From contig CP012810.1 in the NCBI GenBank assembly GCA_001936135.1, positions 248,001-312,000 of the forward strand: a DNA stretch of 64,000 nt, in the 5' to 3' direction. Made by a program: the position numbers and the translations under genes. The notes below the pieces were generated by a model. The model worked only from the letters and a program-made list of their open reading frames with translations. It did not search any database and was not told the DNA's origin. Positions within the stretch are counted from its first letter, which is position 1; every line of letters begins with the position of its first letter. This DNA comes from Saccharomycopsis fibuligera x Saccharomycopsis cf. fibuligera. Lineage: Eukaryota; Ascomycota; Saccharomycetes; Ascoideales; Saccharomycopsidaceae. Of the stretch, positions 26,901 to 36,535 are shown piece after piece.

Positions 26901-29641
26901 CGAAGGTCCATGATGGTCAGGATGACACTTGGGCAAAGAATATAGAAGAGCTAAAAGCACGGCTACAAGAGGTTGAAAAGAACTTTGCGATTTTGCGTTC
27001 AATTAAAAATAATAGTGATGATCCGGAAATTTCCGAGCCAATGAAGAAAACTGTTATGTTGCAAGATACAGACTATGAAGTCAAATTCAATAATCGTTTC
27101 ATTATTCATAATATGTTACTTAAATGGAACTGCAATAACCGGAACTTGATTTTCAAGTATGTTCATTTATTAACTTTACACAAGGCAATAAATTATTTTA
27201 TGGGTACAGATGCTCTTTCTAGCATCACTGATATTATAGAAAATAAATTAAATGTGAATGAATTAGAATCGTCAAAATCATTTAATTCAAACTTTCAGCT
27301 GACCGACGTACATGAAAATCTAAGTAATGCAAAAAGTGCTAATGGCAATGGAATCGGAAAATATAGCGGCCAGTGCAGCAATAGTTTAGACTCTTTCGAT
27401 CAAGATTTGAGATTTGTTACATCCAATGCTTTGTTCCATAATGACGATTATTTGCTTAAGCTTGTTTCTCCTCAAATTCAACTAATTGATGATGACTCGA
27501 GCAAAGCATGTTTATTAGTGGTCGCACCAAGTATTGAGCTTAAGGTCATATCCATAAAACAAAAAAGGTACAAAGCAGGGAAGGATGATCTGTCAGAAAC
27601 ATTAGAGTATTCTGATGTCGTTGAAACAAGATTTGGTTCGCTTTTACATGAAGCCAATATATTTGCATTTTACAAAGAGAGTGTCTTTGAATATTCAAGT
27701 CTATACTTTGCGTCTGAAAGTTATGGTTCGAATACTATCTGGCCACCTTGGCTCGGTGTTGAATTATGCACCAATGGTACCATTTTGAGAGATAATATGA
27801 TGCTTGAAAAGACTTCCATGTTACTTAGATATGATAGAGTTGGAAACACACTTCAAGCTGATGAAAGTGTTGAAGACCTGCAAAAAAGAAGGAATAGAAT
27901 TATTTTCGATGTTCCAAAAGTGATTGTTTCATGTGATTCTAAGCAGTACACGACGCTATACTCTCTTGCTTGGGACTTGTTGATTTACAGTGAGCCGTCC
28001 ACAAAGGAATTATCTAGCAAGCTTGAAAAATTGGCCATGAAAACATCTTTGAGTAACCTTTCTGAATTGCTAGCAAGGATCAGACAGTTGCAAAAAGAGA
28101 TTAGGATTCTTGGGAGTATGGAACGCGTTTTTATCATCAAGAAGCAATTCTTATCGCACCGAGAACTATTTGACTTGTCTATCATACGCCTTGAAAGAGA
28201 AGAATTGCTCAAAGATTTATACACTTCAATGAAAGCTATTGCATTAGGCGGTGAAAATAATAAAAGTATTGGAGAGCAAGTTGAGTGGGCTATAAGAGCT
28301 GACTCAATCATTTGCCACATGTTGGTAAAAAATAGAGAGCCTTTAATTGATATTGCATTGTCAAAATCGCAATTTAAACGAAAGGAGGCCTCAGATGGGT
28401 CGAATGAAAATATCTTGCAAATAGCTATGATGCAAGGTTTCACTTTATCTGCAGATACTTATTACCAGGAAATGTTCTTACCGTTTAATTATGAAGACAA
28501 ATTGAATTCAGCAGCACAAAATCAAACCAACTTAATAAATGTTAAGTGGTCGATGAAAAAGCCAATTGGTGGTATTAAAGTGATGAAGTACCTTCACATT
28601 TTTTTGCAGCCTATTAAATTACAATTAGACCAGGATACTGGAAAGCAAATATTTGAATACGTCTTCAATGAAGAGTATAAGAAGCGAGACAAATATGGTA
28701 AAAAAGATGCTAAGAATGGCAACGAAACCTCGCAATCACTTCATAAAGACAAAAATGGCAAATTGGAACATCAATATACAGATACAGAAGAAAAAGAGGT
28801 GGATTTTGATAATGCTAATGATTTTGATGATGAAACAGCAGAGTTAGTAAAGCAAGCCTCATCTGTTATTGAAGAAGGACTGCCCTTTGATGACGTCAAT
28901 AATACCAATGCTGTTAAAATAGGCAACCATGCTGAGAGCGATGACTTCTCTGATTCATCATCAAGGGGCAGCAAAAGAAAGAAAAGCAATGGCTACTTCG
29001 CAACAAACGAATCTGAACGCCATCATTCCGACGATAATAATGGGAGTCATAGAAGCTTCAAAACCCGTTCACAAAACAATGGTACTACAAAAAAGCTTTC
29101 CGAAGAGAATATTGACTTGGGCGAAAGTAATAGCGATGATTTTTATGGCAAAAAAGATGATGATGCTGAGGACGAGGATGGTGTTGACCTAATGCTTAAA
29201 AGAGCCAGCAAAAACTTCAACATTGAGTCATTCAAGCTTGATAGCTGCATACTTTGTATTTCATACAAAGGAGAAGGGCGACAAAGATTAATCTCGGTGA
29301 ATAATTTTGTTATCAAGCTTCCAACCATTATTATAAGCCGTCAAATATTGTCCTTTTATGAGATCTCCATGCTTTTGAAAAAAATTGTGCTAAAATCATT
29401 GTTGCAGCATTCTGGAAAATTGATAGGTAATAAGTTAAAGAGCCATAAACTAAAGAGGATCAAACAGCCATTGATTCAACTCACAAATTATGATAAGTTT
29501 GTTAGTGTGCAGGAATTGAAAAGAAGTCATAGTATGGCAGTGAGTGAAGCAGAAGTTAATCAAGAACATGAAAATGTGGAATTTCAGACGTATCAGCCGA
29601 CGAAAAATTCTCTCAGAGAGCCACAAATACTGGATGAATAG
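20984..29641 (+). CDS. FMP27: Fmp27/Hobbit-family bridge-like lipid transfer protein
   Basis: The 2885-residue protein belongs to the Fmp27/Ypr117w (Hobbit, SABRE, KIP, BLTP2) family. These rod-like proteins with a hydrophobic groove carry lipids at ER-plasma membrane and other contact sites. An N-terminal hydrophobic anchor (residues 1-34, MWYFLLCSYLAWIAIVYYFSG) is followed by repeated beta-rich segments and coiled stretches. The middle blocks (WGASYQPAVQQIMLNFDGF; HGRVACSWSDKG; and the region about 1900-2250 with TKMRIQELKQQV and LEKK coiled coil) match the Apt1/Fmp27 domains. The C-terminus has acidic and Lys-rich low-complexity segments, then a conserved 'DSCILCISYKGEG' block. Yeast members are about 2500-2630 residues. 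I start at the first ATG (20984), because the two codons before it are TTG and GTG. Which of the two S. cerevisiae paralogues is closer cannot be decided by eye. Confidence 0.85.
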   Translation: MWYFLLCSYLAWIAIVYYFSGALFWIVSPAITYVKNIHYKHIRISKFRFYLNLFKRGHKLLVFHLSNISITINIDDLTQKTSHKKSNKKKQNTRQEYSSGFNDNFNTLKHKLLKLSINSFPGFEICFFDVNLVFISSSQKERLMIIVPEFKLNSDLRQIVNNISKPKSRKSWLVDHRLHIKDLNIKVSSKTKSLQFLKNLAVDINYSVNSSNLKILDICLNFYNERLDFPIFSILKYINEFIPQEIKKHILSSKIYENRKENVDKRSNAEKLKQQQSDHEQQLNDFMDKISLALAKANEVLNMFKEVNINLSNLNIDEIYLFLFFLTKENYFAAFDLIENGDAQFLNQIYFQCKLNKFNVNLNKLNKNSPGYELLFSVNDNPVQFIASLMNFQVLMHVCNVNDKKNIKPFVLELFQIPNINFTIQTNSLYQTLKVLLRNKKITSAVIKVSSHMSSPTIEFNSFYFGVLLLNFRQIKYFFKDILVFESQQKAQKEHEENYIVNFFYSSISRFLPLLFFKITIEDIIFLIKYPDKEANSLRTVSLNINFVGFETYTRKKLFNNNKNITHTSILNKLDISGIKGIYQQHKDLEYDEDKSTVDASDSDSDTSSNNHSVNDDFSYVNEDILYSEFATLKLSFEGLPNMSLLSSFFIQTLYVDLSNLSVLTGLSTIVEDIYSTTHYFYLSNDELEKYANERKVLNNHLIPPKHRKDANKSLEEIKKVYKAYLFSMMPEWLHETKFFGNDLTIIMGSRSILIPQELLKHDFLSENDKIQNSLRKIIYKLDSWSISLNNSFANENHDLRSFSTTAAASSIGETSISNFQEAANTPGPEEEESDSSGPNESQDVYWEVDFNFKDIVIDILACDPRLFKKNFDKSRKAASSKKALRKSSRKNHYRLMPINVLMVPIIESKLSSLHSEDGKGLDFLKLSTHISEIEFKYSTFAHFVILSSISFLKNVMLAFSLHDSNLKPSKNEGEKAEKASPKFKLTDLLLVETAVNSIDTILYFPLDFKMRVQLQRLQIVSPMYSTELSASAELLRICVQSPTIKKYWERLMIVNNLKFIMDFKRLEQFNKNKYNESFKNDEAVFQIEFVSSRVSVPFNFIIHNIFDNIGIIKKIFKQINYSLKNNSPEIVLRPTYIERPPAIPKFEIRANRFMFNMDDDPFESQLNSAYQIGLAEQRERMSKIEFFIQEVQSKYLVDKPYMVEITAAFSLIISDSKYVYFAQEGKVFKKPRYSDDNNQWPTVSHNKNLIDAFAKIEILQRNLTKSWVKRVKWQKAKFNEEIQSRSEYLWKLTKVGKYSKNFDKRVWDGIFLGPPLLSSVIENLSLTISSVDFPLLQIPEYLHQIGKGMPLDMKYQMLVPLYLDLRFNELRGHLRDYPLPFIHMPSNEGSSEAIRISGNIIILEEFTNRKENIKKLFIPLVPSCEQVDQDPYYSLTIPKTLASVKTFLNLKIDVSSSKATRFTWGASYQPAVQQIMLNFDGFTKPQLDPSDKVGFWDKLRANIHGRVACSWSDKGALDIVFKGGRDPYKVLDKDAGFILSFSENIALDINKNDDPKEFIVVNANKISWIAPNHVAQPLLVWSRGSKDAVFVPALKNFNPNSLAGFYLASDDDTRAISPQLMAESEKNYYEKTAINLSGNVIFIFGVLFERKLSEKRRTDEFIPHYKVQLTNPDFVKEKNYDAYEGFRSHFIHMAFSLKSLDSKGTKSYNSFHLSPNVFSSFFLWWKLFSGNMSLPIRHGRIFGPAKASKKFSIYLSTIKFQFLLSPLYVCHVYRDKVSSTVKQGSQAADSYSSFNAIGVKGRVDNVKIDLHQRKQPTIVHKKILDTTKRIMKMKFNIGEVDIENIDVRLINATFDSNEKFLKPQLKIFDNNTSWYDINDFEELFLPSIKSLKPLVQVYPVMFSPRMMYFRRTAEEEALQDETQMEIPFGNEPSHVCVLSEKHSSIDAQLILTKMRIQELKQQVAFLEKKSLSKVHDGQDDTWAKNIEELKARLQEVEKNFAILRSIKNNSDDPEISEPMKKTVMLQDTDYEVKFNNRFIIHNMLLKWNCNNRNLIFKYVHLLTLHKAINYFMGTDALSSITDIIENKLNVNELESSKSFNSNFQLTDVHENLSNAKSANGNGIGKYSGQCSNSLDSFDQDLRFVTSNALFHNDDYLLKLVSPQIQLIDDDSSKACLLVVAPSIELKVISIKQKRYKAGKDDLSETLEYSDVVETRFGSLLHEANIFAFYKESVFEYSSLYFASESYGSNTIWPPWLGVELCTNGTILRDNMMLEKTSMLLRYDRVGNTLQADESVEDLQKRRNRIIFDVPKVIVSCDSKQYTTLYSLAWDLLIYSEPSTKELSSKLEKLAMKTSLSNLSELLARIRQLQKEIRILGSMERVFIIKKQFLSHRELFDLSIIRLEREELLKDLYTSMKAIALGGENNKSIGEQVEWAIRADSIICHMLVKNREPLIDIALSKSQFKRKEASDGSNENILQIAMMQGFTLSADTYYQEMFLPFNYEDKLNSAAQNQTNLINVKWSMKKPIGGIKVMKYLHIFLQPIKLQLDQDTGKQIFEYVFNEEYKKRDKYGKKDAKNGNETSQSLHKDKNGKLEHQYTDTEEKEVDFDNANDFDDETAELVKQASSVIEEGLPFDDVNNTNAVKIGNHAESDDFSDSSSRGSKRKKSNGYFATNESERHHSDDNNGSHRSFKTRSQNNGTTKKLSEENIDLGESNSDDFYGKKDDDAEDEDGVDLMLKRASKNFNIESFKLDSCILCISYKGEGRQRLISVNNFVIKLPTIIISRQILSFYEISMLLKKIVLKSLLQHSGKLIGNKLKSHKLKRIKQPLIQLTNYDKFVSVQELKRSHSMAVSEAEVNQEHENVEFQTYQPTKNSLREPQILDE

Positions 29642-31587
29642 TTTTTTTCGGGTTTTTATTTCGATTATTGATATTTTAATTATTTTTATTTGGTGTAACT
29701 TTTTTATTCACGCCCTTCCTAACTTTATTACCTTCTTGATATGTATTCTTATTACTGTTTCATTTTAATATCTTAGTAATTTAATTTGAGTTTTTTTTAT
29801 TTCGTTTTTTATTGTGTTTTTCTATTCTAAAAACAAATTATCTTCTATATCATAATTAATGTATAATTAGTCCGGAACATTCAAGTAATGCCATCTCTCC
29901 ACAAATGTAAACTTCAAGCATGACCATTAGACAAAAAAGCGGGACAATTACGATTGTGGACTAGGCTCACCGATCGTTTTAAATAAATGTAGCGGAGAGC
30001 GCGTTATTGGTGAAACTGTTAGCGAGACAGGTGAAAACCCGGTAAAGTTATCGAACCTTGTTCTTTATTATCCTTTCGTACACGGAATACCAAAGTAGAC
30101 GTAAACCAAAATACCGCCGAAAAATCTATGTAATTTACGGCGGCCTTCGGGGGATTAACTAGCAGCTCTTAATTTTTTTTAATGCAGCTTTTATTAAGCC
30201 GAAGTTTCGCCGTTCTGTGTAACGCACAATAACCTCGCTATAGTATAAAGAAAGAACAATAGGGGTTTTAAAAAGCTGGCCGTGCAAAACCACAACTTAT
30301 TCTGACTATAGTTCAACTTTTGAACTTCGGTGATGGTTCTACAATTGCTTTGCCTTTCAGTTTACCTGCTTTGAGGTATTACAAGAACAAAAAAAGTATT
30401 TACCTGACAGCAGAATTTGTCAATATTAATACCTTTGTTGATTCAGCTTTGAATATCATCACAAAACAGAAAAAAAAAATTCTTTATTACATAGCACCGA
30501 CAAATTCGAATACGAGACGAGACAAAAGAGGGGCTCAGCGGACCCTCTTCATGCAAGAACAATTACCCCGCCATGACATTACGTATATTACGTAGTATGT
30601 CTACAACCCGTGCAGGTACTTTAAAATTTAGGTGTATTATCACTGCAAGCTTGTATTATGAAAAGCGAGTTAATATGATTTAGCATCTGTGCTAATGCAG
30701 GCAACGGGTGTTTTTGTGCGGCACATAAGGATAGTACCAAAAGCAGTGTAACCATAATTATGGCTAGCCAGCTAAACAGCAGTTTGAGGCTGTTGTTTGT
30801 GCTACAGCGCTGTGCATGTACCCCGCCATGGAAATATTTGTTTGCCCAATATGGCTATAGTCAAATATAAATGGTGACAGTAATGGATTGCTGCTTATAA
30901 AACCAGGCCGGTCATGAGACAATTTTTCCGAGGGAAAATTTGGCGGTATACGCACATTTACAGCAGCTCCAAGTTGAAACTGTTTTTAGGGTGGATATTT
31001 ATGCACTATGATGATGGTAAGGATTTGCTGTTAATTTTTTTTTTCTTTTATCTTTATGGCTTTTAGTAGCTTTAGTGTATAATATTTCCCCGCCCCCGCC
31101 AGTTTGTTTTCCGGGTGTGGGAAAGGGCAGCATTTGTTTTTTGCAAAAATGAATAAAATAGATTAAAAATATACATCTATTTTTTTCTTCTGAGACAAAT
31201 TTGATTTTATTGATGTAGCTGTTGACACATGTTTCATATGCTTATGTGTACAATATGGGCAGTATAGACAGTATAATTGGTAAATGAATTAATGGTAATT
31301 AAAATCATGAAAATCGCAAAAATCAGGCAACATTGTTTCTTGGAGTAATACTCAAACACAATCTTTTTAAAACAAAACTAACCAAAGAAAAATAAGTATG
31401 TATCTGTATTAGAATAGTTAACAGAAAAATCATATGTATCCAAAAATAGCAAAAAAGCAAGATTTATATAATATTCAAACAAATAAAAAGTGAGCCCAAA
31501 ACAAGAAATACCAGGAAAAAAAAGTAGAACGGAAAAAATCAAATTATAGAAAAAAAAAATTTAGATCAGAAAGTAGAACAAAAAAGA
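29642..31587. other. 1.95-kb convergent gap without a credible gene
   Basis: Two genes converge on this interval, yet it is long and has several non-random features. CCGCCG (30114-30119) and CGGCGG (30138-30143) are inverted. GTTCAA-CTT-TTGAAC is at 30311-30325. TATA-like motifs occur near 30243 and 30895. A moderately G+C-rich stretch lies at 30530-30970. The longest frames (91 and 63 codons) start at non-ATG codons or carry no motif. An independent noncoding transcript is possible but unproven. Confidence 0.5.
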
Positions 31588-34449
31588 TCAAAAATTCAAA
31601 GCCGCCAAGTTGAAGTTTCCAAAATTTACCAACTCGGGAGGCCCCATCATGAAACTATCAGTTATTTCCTTTGTGGCACAGTTATCGTTGTCGTGATTGT
31701 ATGTAATGCTATTATTTTCGTAATTGTCGTTATCATGATTATCATAAAATTCGTAACTATTATTATTGTTGTTGTTGTTGTGGTTGTTGTGAATGCTATT
31801 GAGCTGAACATTTGGCCTGTGGACAGTAGCACCAAAATTGGCAACTTGCCCATTGTTATTGCCATCATCATCCGAATAGCTCACAATGTGGCAATTTTGC
31901 TTGTTTATATCTCTTGGATCAACGCTATTTGCCCTTTTAGCCGCTGATTCTATTGCTTCCGCAGCATCTTCCGATACAGTTGATACGGTCTTGACACTGC
32001 CATCATCAATCATATCAATGCCAAAATCATTTAGCATTGCTTTATAATATGTGCCAGAGAACATTTCCATATCGCGCTCTTCAACTTGCGTTTCTGCTTC
32101 AATAGCGACATGGTTTGTAACGTAATCATTTGTACGCTTTATCAAACTATTTTCAGGCAAAGATAAATGTCTGACTTGGTTATTGTTGATATTAGCATTC
32201 GCTGTAAAGCTGTTATTCCCGTTTTGAATAGTAGATCTTCTTTGGGGAAGCATATTGACGCTATTGCTACCACCATTGATATGATGATTGTAAAAACTTT
32301 CAAAGTTTGTATTTTTCTGGTGCTGTAAGTTAAAGTCATTGCTATTGCTTATGATGCTGCTACTTGAGTCAGTTTCGAATTCAACTTCAGTTTCCGGTTC
32401 GGTGAAGTGGCCATCAGCGACGTTTCCTCCCGCAGTGGTCATAAGTCTGGCTGCGGCTGTTTGATGATAGTTCAAATGCTGGTTTTTGAATGACTGCATT
32501 GTTTCCATGCTTGAACTTGACTGATTAGTCATGTTATTATCACGATTGAGAAGAATGTCCAACATGGGCTGTGAAAACTCATTTTGGCTTTTTGAAAGAG
32601 TGGAAGGTTGGATCTCGTAGTTTTCCAATCCGTAAAGGAAGCTTAAATGAGGATCTAGTGGTTTTTTGTTGTTGTTGTTGTTGTTATTGCTGGTTATTTC
32701 ACCTTGACTAGTAGCCTTCTGGTGACTACCCACTTCCACATCACTACTTATGTTATTGCTTACATTGACACTAGATAAATCAAAATCCAAAATGCTAGTC
32801 AAAGAATTTTGCAAATCAATGAAGTCAAACTCTTGATGAAATACTTCCTTGTCCCACCCTGCTAACACTTGGTTCTGACGATGAGGCCAAATACCAGTTT
32901 TGACAAATGCTTGCCGAATTGACTCTTTATCAAACACTTCAGAACTAATGTCATTATAGATTTTCAAGAAGCTTCCCGTATTGATTGCCTGTTGCTGCTG
33001 GGGCTGCTGCGGCTGTTTTTTCTGCTTCTGATTGGCAAGAAATTTTATCTTCAACTGTATGGCCAAGTTTTTGAGCAAAGTCGGCATCAACCCTTTAGTA
33101 ATTGGCTGTAATGTGCTTGACAAATAGGGCGACAACAACAATGGCACAATATTATTTTTCATGCAGTACTTTAAGAACTGTAAAGTGACATGGCATGTGT
33201 TATAATTACAAACCAATACTCTCATCTTTTGACCATTTTGAGCTTTTGCTTTAGTTTTTCTGTTGAATCGGCGTAACCAAATCATTGAAAGTTCGGCGCT
33301 AGTATAGGTGGTGCGAGAATCATTAATTACATCTTCGTCATTATCAACATAAATTTCAAAAAGTGCTTGATTGTTGATGTTTGGGCCGTGATTGTTGGTG
33401 GCTAGGTCTTCTAAAGAACCACCATGGAGCACAAATAATGAGTTTAGTTTAAATCCGTCGGCGCATATTGTTTCCACTACTGAAATGCTTTTGCAGTGTG
33501 GATCGTTATTGCTGTCACTGTTGTTATTGATATTATCATCATTTTGGCTGGACAGGCTTCCTGGTGACGGTGGGGTTGGGGTCATTGACATTGACGGAGC
33601 TGGGCTGCTTGAGACGGAACTAGCTGATTGGCTACTGCTGCTTGAGGTACTTGTCAGTGAAAAAGGCGACATTCCTGGTTTGGAACTTGCATCTTTGAAG
33701 GAGTCGTATACAACTTTACAATAATTGCATGTTGAATGTTGATTTTCAAGTTTTTCCTGGCACACATTTTGCAACTGTACAGTGAATTCAGAAACATTGT
33801 ATATCTGATCAGCTTGAATTTGGTTATCTTGATAATACTCGCCTAATTTGTCAAACCATTGTTGTAAAACACTTGGGTAAGAGTCATTAATTCTAGGCTT
33901 TTGGAAAACTATTGGCTTGATGTGACTTAGCTGAGGATGGCGCTTGAAGAATTTGCTTATCCAAGACTGGCTAACTTTTGTCTTTCGGCTATCGCTGCTA
34001 CTGCTGCTACTTGATTTTCCCGCAAATTCAGCAGCTGATGAGTTATCGTTCAAATTAGATATCTGGTCGTTGCTATAATTTAGCTCAAGGAGTTGATTTG
34101 CCAAAGAGTAAACTGCCTTCTTGTTGATAAAATCAGAACAAGTAGACAAGAATTTAATATAGTTTTCCAACTCGTTCTCATAAGTGACATTCAATGACAT
34201 TTCATACTCATGAGCCACGACTTTATTTTTTCTTTCACCGTACAAGTATTTGGTTAATGTTGTGCGGCTTGTGCCGTGGTTTTTGGCAGCTTGTCTAATC
34301 GACTGGCCATGGATGGTTACTGCCTGATATGCGTCAAAAAGTTTCTGTTCAAGCACGGGGTCAATAGTAACATGTTCTGGTTTGGTTCTTGGAATGATAG
34401 TTTTGCTCATGGCTGGGCCACTGTTCTTCTTTCTTCTGACTGGGGCCAT
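31588..34449 (-). CDS. Pogo-transposase-derived CENP-B-like DNA-binding protein, catalytically dead
   Basis: The 953-residue protein has the layout of pogo/Tigger transposases and their domesticated relatives (CENP-B, S. pombe Abp1/Cbh1, S. cerevisiae Pdc2). A psq-type helix-turn-helix lies at about 30-72 (SIRQAAKNHGTSRTTLTKYL). A CENP-B-type second HTH lies at about 90-175 (SWISKFFKRHPQLSH). A DDE-like domain spans about 200-540. The first acidic position (IYN-x-DE in active enzymes) is IYNVSEF (Ser220). The second is VLVCNYNTCHVT (Asn415). The third is LQPITKG (Thr451), where active enzymes have LQPLD. A Ser-rich insert of about 100 residues separates the first two. The C-terminal ~400 residues are Asn-rich and acidic, like an activation region. 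No terminal inverted repeats were seen. Nuclear DNA binding and transcriptional regulation are inferred; I cannot name the orthologue. Confidence 0.75.
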   Translation of the reverse strand: MAPVRRKKNSGPAMSKTIIPRTKPEHVTIDPVLEQKLFDAYQAVTIHGQSIRQAAKNHGTSRTTLTKYLYGERKNKVVAHEYEMSLNVTYENELENYIKFLSTCSDFINKKAVYSLANQLLELNYSNDQISNLNDNSSAAEFAGKSSSSSSSDSRKTKVSQSWISKFFKRHPQLSHIKPIVFQKPRINDSYPSVLQQWFDKLGEYYQDNQIQADQIYNVSEFTVQLQNVCQEKLENQHSTCNYCKVVYDSFKDASSKPGMSPFSLTSTSSSSSQSASSVSSSPAPSMSMTPTPPSPGSLSSQNDDNINNNSDSNNDPHCKSISVVETICADGFKLNSLFVLHGGSLEDLATNNHGPNINNQALFEIYVDNDEDVINDSRTTYTSAELSMIWLRRFNRKTKAKAQNGQKMRVLVCNYNTCHVTLQFLKYCMKNNIVPLLLSPYLSSTLQPITKGLMPTLLKNLAIQLKIKFLANQKQKKQPQQPQQQQAINTGSFLKIYNDISSEVFDKESIRQAFVKTGIWPHRQNQVLAGWDKEVFHQEFDFIDLQNSLTSILDFDLSSVNVSNNISSDVEVGSHQKATSQGEITSNNNNNNNKKPLDPHLSFLYGLENYEIQPSTLSKSQNEFSQPMLDILLNRDNNMTNQSSSSMETMQSFKNQHLNYHQTAAARLMTTAGGNVADGHFTEPETEVEFETDSSSSIISNSNDFNLQHQKNTNFESFYNHHINGGSNSVNMLPQRRSTIQNGNNSFTANANINNNQVRHLSLPENSLIKRTNDYVTNHVAIEAETQVEERDMEMFSGTYYKAMLNDFGIDMIDDGSVKTVSTVSEDAAEAIESAAKRANSVDPRDINKQNCHIVSYSDDDGNNNGQVANFGATVHRPNVQLNSIHNNHNNNNNNNSYEFYDNHDNDNYENNSITYNHDNDNCATKEITDSFMMGPPELVNFGNFNLAALNF

Positions 34450-36535
34450 TTTATTTGATTCACTTGCTTATGGTATGAGTTTGTTTGTTTTTGTTTTTGT
34501 TTTCTCGTTAGGGAAAAATCAGGATTTCCAAAACAAGTTTATTATGCAAATGTGTATTGATAAGGTAATGAAATTATTGGAGAACGCCAAAAGTAGTTAC
34601 TATGAATGCAAAACGATAAACTTGAGCAATGTCATAAGAGTTTGATATTGACAGAACCCTGAAAGATATCCTATCTGGCTCCGATAACTGACAGTGCGGC
34701 TTGACAGGCTTTTATAAATATAACAGCATATAATAATCAGGGCCGGCCATCCACGTACTCCACGGTACTCCACGTAAGTGCCGCTGTCTAATGCTGCAGG
34801 ACTGCTGCTACTGCTGCTGTCCCCAACAATCTTAAGATTTGCAATGCATGCACCGAGTCGCCCAGTGCTGGGGGACGTACGCATATATGCTGTAGCTGGT
34901 GTCGGCTTAGTCAGCCCATGCGCACCACCGGCGGACTGCAAACAATAAATTGACTGCCAAAAGAGTTCTCGCTGCAGTGTTTGTTTGCAATTTTGCAGAA
35001 ATTCACTTACAAGAACGAGCTTAGTATGAAGTTAATGCAAAAGAATAGAGTAACACTTAGCAGCTAAAGCAAGAGTTTCGGAGAGCGCCCAACAGAGAAC
35101 CCGATAGTCGGACTGCATTTTATTGCGTGCAGTTGCAATATGCTGCTGAATGTTGCGCCGTAATACACCCCATTGCAATTTATGGCGCTATAGTACAGTG
35201 GGGTGCCTTACATCGCATTAGATTGCAATACGATGCGTTGACTTACTTAATTTGGGCGCTTAGCAAACGTGGAGCGAAAGCTTCTTTCGGAGGCAACAAA
35301 CACTTTAAATTGGGTGAATGAGTATGTGAACAATACTGTATATAAAACAATATCGCCACTACACCAGCAATAGTAAAGAGAAAAGGCGAGAGAAAACCGG
35401 ACGAGCAGAAGGCATATAGCAATGACTCGCAATTTTCACCTGTTTTTGGGCATCCGCAAAGTTAAGTTAGTTAATACACAACGTACAGGCTGGAGCTTCC
35501 TCACAATAGCTGAGCAGGCTTCTAGTCGATCGATGCTAAAATAGCCTATTTACTTTCCCCAGACTTCATCCAGAACTAACTTATGGCGCTAACTTCATAA
35601 AGCCAGCAGACAACCCAAATGACCCTCTCTCGCTTCCCCATCCTGGAGAATTACTTAAGAAGGAAGAAAAAAAATTTATTTCCCCGGGAGTTCGTCCGGA
35701 CTATTTTCGCCGGAGTCCTTGCTGTCACCGGCCGAAGACGAGCCCTGCACAGGATTAACTAATAGCATGCATTCAACAGCGAGGATCTCAGTTGGCGCTA
35801 GATCGCCATTCTTTTTTTAATTGATAATTGTCTGAGCTCATTAGCTGCTGAGGCCGGATGTCTGGCCTTTGTTTGTTTGTCTGTTTGACAGTATTCTGAG
35901 CTGTTTGGGCATTATATTTCCGAGATGGCCTGATGGCTCTTAGAAGAGCCTGGTCGGAGATTCCCAGGTTCTCGCTACATCAAGGATTGCACTGTGGAGA
36001 GCGTCATTGTATACAATATTGTCAACAGTGAATCTCTCACAGCACTATACAGACATCTTTGAGCTACTGTTTTGTAGCCTGGGTCAACTGGTATATCCCA
36101 AGGACCCAACTACAGACACTGCAAAATATAAATTATGATTAATCAACACCTAAGAATTCTGGTTCGGACTTGCTGCTAACTAGGTGACTAGCGCGACATA
36201 CACCCCCGCATTAGGTGACTAGCATCCACTCCGCCAAACTTTGTATAAACTTAGGTTTAGCAGGGAATAGCAAACTTTAACTATCAAGCACTATCGCAAC
36301 TACATGTACTCATGGTTCGTTTAAGTGTTGTCCTAGCTAGGGCAGCCGAAAGATACGAGAAATCTGGTCAAAAGTAGTTATATATCGCCCAGTCACGTCA
36401 TTGAAGTTAGCGCAAGACAGCCAGTTGCATTCAAGTTAACATTAACAGAATATGTGACGGACTCCTTAAAATTATAATTATCCCAATGTTGTTTTACAAA
36501 CGCTTCTTCGGCCATATGGCATGCTAGTGAGCGAA

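Noticed and set aside
29642-31587. Spliceosomal or telomerase RNA in the convergent gaps
   Set aside because: I looked for U1, U2, U4 and U6 core strings and for Candida-type telomere-repeat templates in the intergenic regions and saw none. This is not a substitute for a covariance search.
31500-34550. An active pogo-type transposon
   Set aside because: No flanking terminal inverted repeats and all three catalytic residues replaced; treated as a domesticated gene.
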